Shown: positions 1 to 11,604, counted from the stretch's first letter. The stretch: 64,000 bases of DNA from Eudorina sp. 2006-703-Eu-15 (GCA_003117195.1 BDSI01000117.1:1-64000), one strand, 5' to 3'. Notes: generated by a model from the letters alone, not told the origin. Made by a program: numbers and translations.

Positions 1-12
1 GCATACACATAC

Positions 13-43
<31 letters not shown>

Positions 44-45
44 TC

Positions 46-113
<68 letters not shown>
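1..113. repeat. (CACATA)n microsatellite
   Basis: A hexanucleotide array with one small interruption fills the left edge. It lies in the intron before the first visible exon of the alpha-2-macroglobulin-like gene, so the window opens inside that gene. The same unit reappears in the large satellite at 23609-24641. Confidence 0.95.
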
Positions 114-188
114 GTCCATCCGGACCTGGGCGGTTATGGGTGGGCTTCTTGTTAAACACACACGTCCCTCCCCCTGCGGCCCCCGCAG

Positions 189-2418
189 ACCCGCGTGTTG
201 GTGTCGCTGGTGCTGCTCACCCTGGGCGACGCCAACCCCTTCCCCCGCCTGGTGTCGGCCACCGTGGATGACGTCACCTCGGCGCTCCGAGTGCAGGGCC
301 GTACAGCCTACGTGGCGGAACGTACAGGTACGGCACAGTACGGTACGGTACGGCAGGGCGTGGTACGACCAGGATGGTTGCTGTTGTTGTTGCGGTAGCG
401 GGTACGATCACTTACAAAGTACCGTATGTGAATGAACGTTACAGCGGACCCCAGAGGGACCAACGGTGTATACCAGGGCCCGTATGTGTACCTACTAGCA
501 TCCCGCTTACCGCACCTCGCTGTGCAGGTGCCTCCGCCTCTGCAGCCGACCTCGAGCTTCAAGCCCTGAGCCTGCTACTGCTGCTCCGCGCCGGAGTCAC
601 CCACCAGCTACTGCCCAAGCTGGCAGCCTACGTGGCCAACCCGCCCTCGCCGTACGGGTACGACATCTTCTCGGTGCCGTACACGCCACGGGACCAGGGC
701 CTGGCGGTGGCGGCGCTGACCGAGTACGACAGGGCCCGCGGGAGCAGCAAGCCCAACCTGAACCTCACCGCCACCGCCAACAACGTGACTGTCCTCCAGG
801 TAGTATTCGGGTAGCGGGTATCATGACTATCATCGGGTCCTGGTTCCCGTCACGGCTCCTACCTCCTAGACGAGTCACAACGGCTACAGTGGGCGGGGGC
901 TTAAAATCCTTAACCCTACGCGGGGCGAGGGAAGAGAGCCAGGGGCCTTACGAGCCGTATGTCTTTAGTCGCCTTTCCAAACAGCATGAAATCTCCTGTT
1001 AACAATTTCTTTCTGTCGTGCATCCGGCTTTTTGGGCGGGGCCCCAGCGCGAAGCGCGTTCGGGGGGCCCCGCCCCCTAGGATTGCCCATGTCCGTGTGT
1101 CCGTGTGTCCGTGTGTCCGTGTGTCCGTGTGTCCGTGTGTCCGTGTGTCCGTGTGTCCGTGTGTCCGTGTGTCCGTGTGTCCGTGTGTCCGTGTGTCCGT
1201 GGTCCGTCCGGTAACGGCAAAACGTGCATTATCCGCTAAACTAATTCGCAATGTTTGTCATATTAATTGTCCTCTATTGCAAGGTAACTTTGGTTTGGCC
1301 GAAAAAAATTCTTTGCGCACAAACGGTCAAAGTAAAGCTCCGCGGTCTCCATGGACCCGAGTCAACATCCACCCAACGCCTCTCGCGCTCATGTTTGTTG
1401 CAACAGGTGCCGCGTGGTGAATACTTGGATTAGGAATGGGCGGCGCGTGCTAAATTGAACTTCGATAGTGTTCTGATGTTTGAACATCAAGATACCACCA
1501 ACATCAAGATTTGCCTTTCTGTCTTGCCAGATGAATACAAATCAACAATATGTATTGAACCAAAGTTTCAAGATGCTAAGGGATAGCGTACCGAGTGCCA
1601 ACGAGTTCTCCAGTTCCGATGGCCCAAAGTCCGGGTCTCACCGCGGCTTTTTCGCACCCTGTTTTTGCCTTACATTTGCTATGTAACTATTGATAGCAAA
1701 CTTTAGAGGTTCACGTCTGCTGCGGGCGTGCAACTGAAGGGTTGCATGCCTGCCGACGGACCAAACAACTACAGTTTCACGGCAAAACAAGGATGCTTCA
1801 AGCTTGCTTTGTGATCATCTGCTTGACAGACGGATGTGGTAGTGCACTATGGCACTATCGTTACCATAGTGCCGATACGATGACCGCCGTGCGTCGCCGG
1901 CGGCGCGTACTGCAGGATGGTTTCGGGGCTGCCGACGTGTTTGGGCTTGGTGAATCTATGCACGCCGATCCCCCTTCAACATCAACGACACCCCCAATGG
2001 CAACCTTTCACTCTCTCACACTGTTGCGCGGTAATAGAGTTTTCTTTCTAAAGCAAGCGGCCTGTACGGATTATAGGGGGCCCCGCCCTTTTCCGGCTTC
2101 GAGGAAGCCGACCCCTACTTGTTTTGTTTACACCGGATGCCTCCCCTCTACACATGTGATGATCCGAACGGCCCCATACGGACCCCCACCTACCCCCCGC
2201 ACCTCACACCCTGCCGCCACAGGCCTCCTTCACCCCCACCAGCAACGCTCCCGTGACCAACACCACGGACTGGGCGAAGCTGCAGCCGCCACCGCCACCG
2301 CCATCCCCTCCCCCCGGGGGTAACAACAACAACACGGCGGCGGCGGCGACGGCGCCGGGCGAACTGAACTTCCTGGTGCGTGCGTGCGCGTACGACAGCT
2401 GCGCGTCAGCAGGCAGCA

Positions 2419-2514
<96 letters not shown>

Positions 2515-3896
2515 TGCTGCCTGTATACCAGGGCAAGCCCCAGCAGGCCCCACCGCCAAGGCGGCAAGACACCTCCACACCTCCAACGCCGCACACTGCT
2601 GTAGTCACACGGTTCGCAATCGCACGGTAATGAGAGAAGACCCAAGTGATTTCCTTTCCAAGCCTCCTGCTACACATGTGTGTGTGTTACATTGTTGGGG
2701 GTGCGTATGTATATGTACATATATTCATTAAAAAAACTCTTTCCCGTCTGCAGCCCCCCTACATGCGCTTACTTCCCGTCCAATACCCCGTTCATTCACC
2801 CTCCGGAGGATCCTCCTCTTGCACCCATCCACCTCTTTCACCCACCCGCGCCCCCTCCCTACCCCACCCGCAGGTCACCGGCAGCGGCGAGGTGACGGTG
2901 GCCGCCTCCCTCCACTTCGTGCCGGCCGCCCTGCTGGCCTTCCCCACCTACCGCGGCCTGTTCGTGGAGTCAGTGCTGCAGCTGGTGGACCCCGCCACCG
3001 GCGGACCCACGGGTCAGCGCGTGTCGGCGGTGCCGCTGGGCTCCCTGGTGGCCCTCACCGTGCAGCTCACCAGCCCCGACGACCTGGGGCCCGTCACCCT
3101 GTCGGTCATGATGCCCGGGGGCCTCGAGCCGTTGGACCCCAACCTGGTCTCCGCCTCCGCAGCAGCGCCAGCCGCGTCGGGGCCGGCGGGGAGTGGCGGG
3201 GAGGTGGTGGGTCCAGCTGCGCGGCGGGGTTGCTGCGAGACGTGGCCTGGAGCTCGTACTGGTACCTGCCCGTCTGCCCGGCGCAGGTACGGGAGGTGCG
3301 GGGAGGGGGAGGGGGGGGGGCAGGTTGCGAAGGGCAGGGTGCGAAGGGCAGGGTGCGGGGGAGGAGAAGGAAGGCCACACCTCCTCCAGCGGCCTCCAGT
3401 CTCTTAAGGCTTAACCCTCCCATCGAAGCCACCCCGTCCCCCAGTCCTTTATTGAGGCCGCCCATCAAGTCCTCAACCTCCGGCCGACGCCTCGCCCCTG
3501 CTTGCCCCTCCCAACCCCTCCATCCCCCCTCTCCTCCGGCCTCAGGAGACCCGGCCCTACCTCGTGACGTTCTCCTACCTGGGCCTCCCCGCCGGCACCT
3601 CCACCGTCACCGTCACCGCCGTCGCCGCCACCGCCGGCACCTTCGTGGTGCCGCCCGTGCGCGCCGCCGCCGACAGCCAGCCGGAGCTGATGGGCATGAC
3701 GTCCGCGGGCAGCCTCACGGTGTGCAACGACTGCAGCCGACCCACCTACCTGCGACGGGGAGCCGCGCGGCCGCCCAAGCCCTGCCCCAAGAAGGGCTGC
3801 GGTCGGCGCGGCGTGTGCAACCTGGCCACCGGAAAGTGCGTGTGCAGCGGTAACGGTAACGGCAACGGTAACGGAACGAGCCAGTGCGCCGAGTGA
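189..3896 (+). CDS. alpha-2-macroglobulin family protein, C-terminal exons (5' end outside window)
   Basis: Visible exons are 189-327, 528-799, 2223-2375, 2874-3286 and 3546-3896 (TGA), all with GT-AG borders and compatible phases except for one problem in the fourth. Exons 1-2 read as the end of the helical thioester-region domain (TPRDQGLAVAALTEYDRARG). Exon 4 holds the stretch with GLEPLDPNL. Exon 5 gives LPAGTSTVTVTAVAATAGTF followed by PP and PELMG, the signature of the C-terminal receptor-binding-like domain of large A2Ms. These proteins trap proteases through a bait region and thioester, both upstream of the window. The tail is unusual: after the A2M domain comes a Cys-rich EGF-like segment (CPKKGCGRRGVCNLATGKCV) and a GNGNGN run, suggesting a secreted or cell-wall protein. 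Inside exon 4 the reading frame changes between about 3145 and 3225: the A2M-like frame enters as NLVSAS and leaves as LLRDVAWSSYWYLPVC. This is either an indel or a very small intron. The family call is firm; the exact product is not. Confidence 0.85.
438..475 (+). repeat. half copy of dispersed palindromic element
   Basis: GTTACAGCGGACCCC matches the left half of the palindromic element found whole at 9056-9087, 13962-13992 and 19659-19693. The right half (GGGTCATCGGTAAC) is degraded here. It lies in the intron between the first two visible A2M exons. Confidence 0.4.
800..2222. other. 1.4-kb intron of the A2M gene with satellite and foreign-looking insert
   Basis: This intron carries a GC palindrome of the GGGGCCCCGCCC type at about 1036-1079 and an 8-bp satellite at 1084-1202. 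Then comes a clearly AT-richer stretch (about 1215-2070) with no long reading frame. A hairpin with 9-bp arms (GCACTATGG/CCATAGTGC) sits at 1844-1872. The composition change suggests an old inserted element. I recognise no transposon protein. Confidence 0.5.
1084..1202. repeat. 8-bp tandem repeat (GTGTCCGT)n
   Basis: Roughly 14 near-perfect copies of an 8-bp unit, directly after a GC-rich inverted repeat. Confidence 0.9.
2411..2522. repeat. perfect palindrome: (TA)n flanked by 12-bp inverted arms
   Basis: AGGCAGCACTGA at 2411-2422 is followed by an uninterrupted TA run, then its exact reverse complement TCAGTGCTGCCT at 2511-2522. The whole 112 bp is one perfect palindrome, able to form a cruciform or long RNA hairpin in the intron after 2375. 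Confidence 0.9.
2523..2600 (+). repeat. dispersed repeat, copy 1 (second copy at 60183)
   Basis: ACCAGGGCAAGCCCCAGCAG and about 55 further bases recur nearly unchanged at 60183-60260. The unit contains the palindrome CCGCCAAGGCGG. It directly abuts the TA palindrome, so the two may be parts of one mobile element. Confidence 0.8.
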
Positions 3897-6686
3897 ATGT
3901 GGAAGAGTGCTAATAGCTGGGGAGGGAGGTAAGGAGGGAAAGGCGGGAGGGACGGCGGGCCATGACATAGGCACGATGGAGTCTGGAAGGCGGGGTTGCG
4001 AGTCAGAGGATTACGTTGACCAGAGAGCGACGACGCGTGGGAGATCAGGTTCGTGGTTTCGGAGGCAGTGGGAGCGTAATCCGTACATGTTTCGTCCGTA
4101 CTATGTACGGGAGCGTAATCCGTACTAGAGATTTCATCGTACTGGGTGGGCACGGAAATTGCGGCGTGGGGAGGAGCACCGGCAGTGGTGGGCCGGACGG
4201 CTGCCGGAGGGACCGCCGCGGCGGGTCCGGGACCGGCGAGGAGTCCTGACGACCACTTACATGACCGCAAAGACCTCAGGCCGATGGCTTGGTTCGGTGG
4301 ATATATGTCTGGTCGGGGTTTGGCGGCAGGGTTAGCTAGTAACGATCCAATGACGGTGACCCGCATTTTCCTGAGCACGCTCCAGAGAGTTGGAGGAGGA
4401 GCTGCTGATTTGCGGAGGACGGACAGGGGGACAGGTACGTCCTGTTGCCGTTACGTGCTTGCATGTGCGGGGTGTTGGTGCGCTAACACCTCCCAAGCAC
4501 GGCCGGAATGTCGCATAGAGGGCTTGCAACCAAGTCCCCGACGGGCTGGCACACCAAGATTCTTGCCACGCCGTCGTCAGCGGGACGCGCAAGTAGGTGG
4601 CCACCGGCGGTGTATCACTGCTTCGCAGCCGGTCGCCAGGGAATTGAGTCGTTGTCTGTCTCTCATCTTTTGGCACCTCTCAAGAGATTTGGCGGTTGCA
4701 TGGCGGAAGGTAGTCTCTTGTGGCGAGCAGTGATGGGGAGAGGCCGGAGAGGAACAGGGCAGTAATGCGCGGAGTGCGCGTTGTGGGTTCCAACGCCGGC
4801 GGGAGGCAGCGGGGGACCCCTTAGAGAGGATAACAGGATTTTAGTGCATACATGGACGGGCGCCAGGCAAGGTGTCGACGGCAAGGTTCACTTCGGAGGT
4901 CGGTGCCGCAGGGGCTATAAGCCCTCACCATCCGGACACGCACCGCCGGCTGCGAGCTAGCAGCAGCGGAGATGTCGAGGACCGCGGCTGCGACGGACCG
5001 CTCGGCGACGCGTTGTCGCGGCAACGCAAAGCCGGCGTCAACGCGTTACGTGTTGGGATGGATGCGTTTGGATGCACTGGGTGGACAGCAGTGCGGTCTG
5101 CGGTGTCAACACATGCATGGCTGCGTTCACGCGTGCCGCGCACACGGCACGACGCATACATTTCATGAATTTCCGCTGTTCTGGTCACGCGCGTCTCATT
5201 TCTGTTTGCACCTGCATGACCACTCTACACGGGAGCCCGTCGGCCATCGAGATTCATTAGGCAGGAAAAAACTGTCAGGGTTTCTTTCTATGGCTCACAC
5301 TGTCTCCTGTCTTGGTATAGACGGATTCTGTCGTTTACCATGTTGTGGCAGCTCGGGTGTACAGCACCCGAGCCGCCCGTGTTCGTGCATGCGGTCCGCA
5401 TTCTCTCTGGTTGTCGTACTGTCGGAGTCTCGTACACGTGCCGCATGGAACCATGGATCCTAGCTGGACCTGCAGCACGTCATCGTACATACAGGCATGG
5501 CCGTACAACACGGCGCGATGCATCCTAATGAGTGTGCATGCACTGTGCAGGCGGCGCCATGTGGCTGCCAGTGGTGGCTCCCAGTGGTTGCAGTACTCCA
5601 GGGTTCTGCAATTATGACTCCGTGCGTTGATGTTGTACATTTTTACATAAGGGCAGGCGCTCGCATCTGCGAGTACCTGTCGGCGAGGTGGTAGCTAGAT
5701 CCGGAAAATCCGTCGCGATGATGATTGGAAGCACGGTGCAGTGGACCAGGGCGGTTGGACCCCGCGGCAAGTCACCGAAGCACCGCGTCGCAGCAGAGGC
5801 TGTCGTACTCGCGGCGTCCTTTTTGAGTTGATTTGGGCAGCTTGGTGTGGTCCCGCCTTGCATTTTCGGTCAGGCTCGGCCGCTTGTCCGCAGTTGCAGT
5901 AGGGCACTTGATACAGGTCTATACAGGTTGAGAATTGTGAAATACCGATAATGCGAGAATAATACCAGCCAATATGGCGCGAATGGCGTGTATGTACCGA
6001 AACGAAGGACCCGGCAGTAATTTGCTTGCAGCTTGCGCCCTAAAAGTGCTGTGTTACGTTCTGGTGTCTCAAAAGCCGACGGTCATGCAGATGCTCAACG
6101 GCAACGAAAAATACAAGACATTACTTTACAGAAAGCAGAACTTTACGGCTTGAAGCTGACCCTTTAGAACGCTATAACCAATATTCGACGGCGTCCGACG
6201 CACCGGAGAGCGCCCCCAAACCCCAAAACCTAAACATAACCCTGTGAAATACGTCATGCGATATTACTAATCGCACGACCAGCGGCTAAGGCTCCGACGG
6301 GTCGAAGGCACCTCGAATGCCGAAAACGCTCGAACGCCGGAGGCCAACGTCGAAGTCCGACCGTACACGCGGCGCTACGCAATATGCGTAGGAAACGCCA
6401 AAATCGCCCCCCAACTCACTCAAATGCCAACGTATTAAAGAGAATCATTGACAGTTAGCGGTGGCATGCAATTGGCATTTCGCCGACCGTTACGCACATC
6501 AACAAGAGATCACGGACGCATTTCACTTGCATCTTCTCGTCACAAAAGCAAATGTATTTATTGAACGGCATCCATTGAGAATTCTGTGGCGGGATCGATT
6601 CGCGCCGCACGGAGTTGTGCCTCACAGCTACCATCTATCCCGGGCCACACGTACTTAAGGTGGCTAGGGGGACCTAGACACGTAAA
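3897..6686. other. gene-poor spacer
   Basis: I see no convincing gene. Short open frames exist on both strands but lack codon bias, domains or splice partners. A direct repeat (GGGAGCGTAATCCGTAC) occurs twice at about 4069-4127, within GTACGG-type sequence. Composition becomes AT-richer from about 5900. No clear TGTAA polyadenylation signal follows the A2M stop within the first kilobase. Confidence 0.5.
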
Positions 6687-7289
6687 ATGGACGCTGAAAA
6701 GACCCCACAATCGATGCCTCCAATGACGGGCAGTATCCATGACTTCTTCCCCCGCACCTCACAGCAGGTAACACGCGATGCGAACCACGGTGACGCGCGA
6801 ACGCGGGAAACCGGGAGCACCTGCTCGCTGCTTAAGACATATTCCGGTACCAAGATTCCGGAAAACCAAACGTAGCACACAGCGTCCTCCACGTCGGACG
6901 CCCCGCAAGGAGATATCAAGAGATCAAGGGCATGACGGTTAGTCACTTGCATTGACACGCATCTAACGGAGAGGGTTCGGTGGGTACATCCTGCCCCATG
7001 GCCTATGATACACAGGGTGGCTTCTTGCCCGCCCATCACTAAATAGTACACGGCAACCTTCCAGCCTCGCTCCACACGCGACACGACAACCACCATGCGC
7101 GCACCAACGCCGGGCACTCAAAATTGCCGCGGCCGCTCATCCCATGCACCAGCGATGTCACAGCCTGGCCTGGCTGACGCGCTCCCTGCAATCCAGTCGG
7201 CCAGTCCCGTTGGCAGTATCGGCCGCAATACACCACCACGCCAATCGCGGGACGCACACAGAGGGTGTGTCGGAATGCAGAACACCTAA
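6687..7289 (+). CDS. possible small two-exon gene, unknown product
   Basis: ATG at 6687 opens an exon to 6767 ending in CAG|GTAACA. An acceptor at TTCCAG (7061-7064) continues in phase 0 from 7065 to TAA at 7287-7289, giving about 101 aa. The N-terminus contains TGSIHDFFPR, which loosely resembles a PCNA-binding PIP box but lacks its usual Gln. The rest is Ser/Pro/Arg-rich without a domain. It converges on the membrane-protein gene, the two stop codons being one base apart (7287-7289 on + and 7291-7293 on -), which makes it unlikely that both models are right. Treat as weak. Confidence 0.2.
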
Positions 7290-7290
7290 C

Positions 7291-8338
7291 TTACAGCTCC
7301 CTCACGGCAGCCATTTGGGCGGCGGCGGCGCGCGCACCCATCGGAAGTTTCGGAACACCGCCGAGCACCACCGGACGTCGGAAAGTACCGCGTCCAGGCC
7401 GACGTCTGCGACTGGAGGCAGCTTGCCCGATTAAGGCCGAGCTCACCGAGGCAGCTTGCTCATTCAAGGCCGAGCTCACCGCGGCAGCCTGCTCGATTAA
7501 GGCCGAGCTCACCAGGGCAGCCTGCTGCTCATCATCAGAGGTCAAGCGCGCCGGTGCAATCATAGCCGCGAGAACGTGTAGGACGAGGTGGCCAAGATGG
7601 TACGCTATCCACTTGTTCAGGTCGCCCTGGGCCGCGAGCACGCCTTCCGTTGGTGGCATGTTGGCCGTGTCCATGTTCAACTCCGGCCCGTTGACCGTCT
7701 CAGAGCGACACTCAAAAGGGTAGAAGATATAGAGGAAGAGGGAGAGCCCCTGAAGTGCGAAGGCGATGGACCAACGCACGCATTCGATCCGGCTGAATTC
7801 CTTCTTCTGTCGGGACGAACGCAGAACGCCAACAATACGTGAGGTCATTCAGAGCCTGTCACATCTTTACACCACATCAGCCTAAACGAGTTTGATCAGG
7901 GGTAATCCTGGCTACCCTTGGTTGCATCGACAAGCAATCGTTTTGCGAACGTCGGAGGTTATCGAAGAAAACCTGTCAAACCCGACAAGTCGCCACCAAT
8001 AATATCGTTGAAATGTTTGCTAATCTAAAAACTGTCTAGTTGTCACTGCAGACACGCGATGACGTGCAGAACCACCTCAGCCGCGCGACACGCACCTGAA
8101 ACAGGGCACAAACAAATGCCATGGCGATGCTCCCGAAGCTCGCAAATACATGACGTTTGCGTTCGAGTAATTGTGCGACGAGTTCTTCGATAGTCATGCA
8201 ACCGTTGGCCCACAGCCAAGCGGCGTCGACCAGGCTAACCATGAAGGGGAACAATAAAACAACATTGCCTCCATCAAGAAGTTGAGAGAAGAGGTCATTG
8301 ATGATTGAAGGCCGGCGCTGAGCTGTTGAGTGCGGCAT
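7291..8338 (-). CDS. hypothetical four-helix membrane protein with C-terminal tandem repeat
   Basis: The model has two exons, 8338-8096 and 7806-7291, joined in phase 0 by CAG|GTGCGT and GACAG, giving about 251 aa. I do not recognise a family. Four hydrophobic segments are visible near residues 22-42, 63-81, 93-112 (WSIAFALQGLSLFLYIFYPF) and 147-167 (WIAYHLGHLVLHVLAAMIAP). They are followed by three tandem copies of a 13-residue unit of the type QAAxVSSALIE (DNA period 39 bp, about 7430-7530) and a basic tail. The ATG at 8338 was chosen because an in-frame TGA lies just upstream. An extra 5' exon cannot be excluded, for example a short frame around 8410-8450 ending CCAG|GTTAAG. Hydrophobic periodicity and good splice sites favour a real gene; function is unknown. 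Confidence 0.5.
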
Positions 8339-9055
8339 TCCGAAGAAAGGCAATCAAGCAATGCTGATCTCAAGGATTTGAACACGGAAACCGCAACTAT
8401 GTACCTTAACCTGGTTTGTAGGCTTCTTCTCTTATTGCCTCCGTACATTCTAGAAGCGGTTGGGGTATCGTAACCGGCCTGTCGTACACGGCCTATCAGG
8501 GCCAATCCCGCTGCTGATCCAGCACTGCCGCCACGTTGGCGACGTGAATAACTCCAATCGCACACGAGTCAACAAACAAGACCATGCTTCATGGCGATCA
8601 CCTGCACGCAACCTGTGTTACCTAACACGTTTATTGCGCGTTCGAGCGCTCGACGTTACATCCCCCTCAGGTACCTTTCGGATAATCAGTAATTTTCAAG
8701 GCATTAGTCAAAAGGCGTAACTTCCATGTGCCAGTTTCGGAACGGCGATTTGGCGCGAATTCCTCCCTGGCTTACCTCAAGCATTTCAAAAACAAGTCCG
8801 AAGGCATCTCATATTTTTCGTTCCGTTCGTGAAACAACAATAACAACTCTTGTTATCAACCCTTTGCTACCGGAACAATTGCACCGCCGCCAACTGAACC
8901 AAAGTTACCCCGTAAAGGTTGAAATAAAAGTAGGATGCAGAGATTGCGTTCGACAGCAGCTGAGTACGATGAAGAGTGTGGTTGACATTAGAGAGCGGCG
9001 AACTCGGCTACTCCGACATGCATGGTGTAGCATTATCATTGTTATTAATGAGGAT

Positions 9056-9240
9056 GTTACAGCGGACCCCGCGGGTCATCGGTGACAGCCCACCATACAC
9101 TGCAAAAACGAAACATTTGCATTACTAATGCATTACTAATGCTGTCAGCATTTTCCCGTCTGACATCACTCAGGTTCCCCGCATCACACATCATTCGGCG
9201 GTCTCCGTCGGCCCGGCAGATATGTAACGATACACACATC
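9056..9240 (-). mobile_element. retroposon-like fragment with (CA)n-tail end and palindromic end
   Basis: One end is the palindromic motif GTTACAGCGGACCCC...GGTGAC (9056-9087). The other is GGCCCGGCAGATATGTAACG (about 9209-9228), followed by a short ACAC run. The latter junction recurs at 34273, 35109 and 39981 in reverse orientation, each time next to a GT/CA run. This links the two repeat ends in one element. Confidence 0.6.
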
Positions 9241-9538
9241 AATAGTCTCTCTTTCGCTCGCTGTCTCCGTCTGTCTCATGCGTATTTGGTTTAGGTCTGG
9301 ATTCGGATCCACAGCAATTAGTAATGTGCCCCTACCATATCACGAAGACCTAGGGATATTGTTTGATGTCGGAACATATGGCCAGCTCAGGTTCACTGCT
9401 GAGGGTGGGTGAGTGGTCCGGGCGCTTTCTTCTATTACCAGTTCCAGTTTCATCTATAGTGCTCCGGAAGATCTGGGGATAGTTTGCCATCTGGGAACTG
9501 GGATGCCTCTGCCCTAAACGCACGCTGCAGCCGTAGCT

Positions 9539-9760
9539 AGTAACCGTTACAAGGTGGACCCTGAGTCGTTCCAACGGGCCCCGATAGCTCGTAGGCGCCT
9601 CATCTCGTCAACCCCTACAAGAATTGTCCACCCATCCTCCACCACCCGCGGGGGGGGCTCATGCAGGCATACCGGCCAACACACCAGGTTACCAGCGCGC
9701 CAGACCCGCCGAATCACGTGGCGGGGAGGGGGCTGGAATTCGAACCGCGGAGGCGCCAAG
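9539..9760 (-). mobile_element. tRNA-derived SINE copy
   Basis: Read on -, a pol III B-box-like GGTTCGAATTCC (about 9730-9740) leads into a body with ATTCGGCGGGTCTGGCGCGC and GGTGGAGGATGGGTG, ending in CACCTTGTAACGGTTAC. The same body occurs at 10010-10290, 22225-22545 and 61494-61855. The 3' tail contains TGTAA, the algal polyadenylation signal, within a palindrome. Confidence 0.75.
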
Positions 9761-10009
9761 CGGAAGGAGCGACTGGGGGCCGGCTGTGAAGTTCGCCAGG
9801 GCGGTTGCGGGGCGGCCGCCGAGGAGGGCCGAGGCAGGGCACTGGGCCGCAGAAACGCGACCACAGCCGTAACCTCCCCTATACGTGAATGAAAATTGAT
9901 AGTGAGATATGTGGGGTTGTTTGTTAAACTTATGGCAACGCCATGATGTCATGCGTCAGAAGGTGAATTGCCTTGCGAGGCCAGATTAGGCCGGGCGCAA
10001 AGGGGTGCA

Positions 10010-10290
10010 GGTAATGTAACCGTTACAAGGTGGACCCGTATCCCGACCGGGTGTTCCAACGGGCCCAGATAGCTCGTAGGTGCCTCGTCTCATCAACCCC
10101 TACCAAGGACTGCGCACCCATCCTCCATCACCCGCGGGGGGGTCACGCAGCCATACCGGCCACTACACCAGGTTACTAGCGCGCCAGGATTGCCTCTCCT
10201 GGAAACCGCGCCAGACCCGCCTAATCACACGGCGGTGAGGGGACGGGGATTCGAACAGGTGTCGCTTAGGCAATCCCGGCGGAGTTTTGC
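10010..10290 (-). mobile_element. tRNA-derived SINE copy
   Basis: Second copy of the family, same orientation as the one at 9539. On - it includes CTGTTCGAATCCCCG (B-box-like, about 10242-10256), the full body and the GTAACGGTTACAT tail. An extra GGTTTCCAGGAGAGGCAATC segment is shared with the 22225 copy but absent from the 9539 copy, so two subfamilies are present. Confidence 0.8.
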
Positions 10291-10858
10291 AGTGCACATG
10301 GCTGCCAATCGATGGGGGTGGAGGGTCATTCGTCAGTCCAAGGCTGGTCCGTCCCTGGGCCTGACTCCTGGGCGGGTCCGTATGTAAATCATTTCGCTGC
10401 CCGGTGTTGCCTAATTAGTGAGGCCCACGCTGTCTGCAACCTCTGCGCACCCTCAAATCTGAGACTGGGAGCTGCTGGTAACGGCTGGAAATGACCGTTG
10501 GCCCGCTGGTCGCCGATGTGGCTGGTGCCTTTCCTTGTTGTTGTGATGCCTACCTGTTTGATAGTGTTGCCCCTCAGAGTGACTTGTTTCGGGGATGATT
10601 CTGACGGCCGGATCCGGAGCCTCGTCTGGTCGGGAGGAAAGGAACAACGAACAACGCTGTACAACAGTCTATCGGCAACGGAATTACAGGTCAAAAAGCT
10701 CGTGTGTTCGTGTTCCTCCTAGCACCATCAAAATAGATGTCGTTCTTTGAGTGAAGTGGAGTAGTCATGACATTATAACTGTTTCGTCGTGGGTGTAAAG
10801 CCAACCTGCGTCACACAACAGTGTCCTTTCCTTTGAATACAGAAAGAACTTGGTGGTA

Positions 10859-11604
10859 ATGATGCAAGGCGTAGGTTCCGCGTGCACCGCAAACTTTGGA
10901 ACCTCGAGCCTTTTGGCTGCTGCATCAGCGTTTCCTGCAGTGCGCCGTTTGAGTAGCTTATGGCCCGCTTGCTTGACCTGGAACAGTGAGCGATTGTTCA
11001 CGTTGGATGCCAGGACGGAACCAGCGCCTGTACCTGCTCCCAGCAATCTTCCGCAAGGGACGTTGTCATCGCCGCGCGAAGCCGCGGCAAGCAGCTCAGA
11101 ACCCAGTCTCCCAGTTCTCTTCTCACTGCGGCCCTCGGTCTTGTCGCCGCTGTACACCGCCTGGGACCACACGCGCCGGGCAGCCCATCGCCGGGATGAG
11201 CTCGCCGCGCTGCTCAAATCGCACGTGCTGCTCTCGGCCTCCTTCCGCGCAAAGAACGATAAGGACCTGGCGCGCAAAGTCCGGCACCGGGTGCAGCAGA
11301 TCCACAAGGTGTCCGTCCAGCTGGGGCAGCTGCTAGACGACCCGGCGCAGGCCGGCACCGTCCCTCGCTGCCCCAGCCCCGCGCACGCCGCCGCATACTG
11401 CTCATCCCTGGAGGAGCTGGCACTGTCCCAAGACTCCGCCGCACAGGACTTTGCCCGCGTGCAGCGCGGCGAGGTCTCCCCCTGGGCCCACTACTCGCAG
11501 CACTTCCTGCAGCCCTACAACGACGCCCCGCGACTGCAGCCCCTGGAGGTGATCTTCTCAAAGCCAGACCCGGCGGACATTGTGCGACGCCTGTACGGCC
11601 CTGG

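Larger units (their letters stand above)
8339..10858. other. spacer with retroposon remnants
   Basis: No gene is supported. The stretch holds the palindromic/retroposon element at 9056-9240 and two SINE copies at 9539-9760 and 10010-10290. Promoter elements of the uS9m gene should lie just upstream of 10859 but none is recognisable. Confidence 0.5.
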
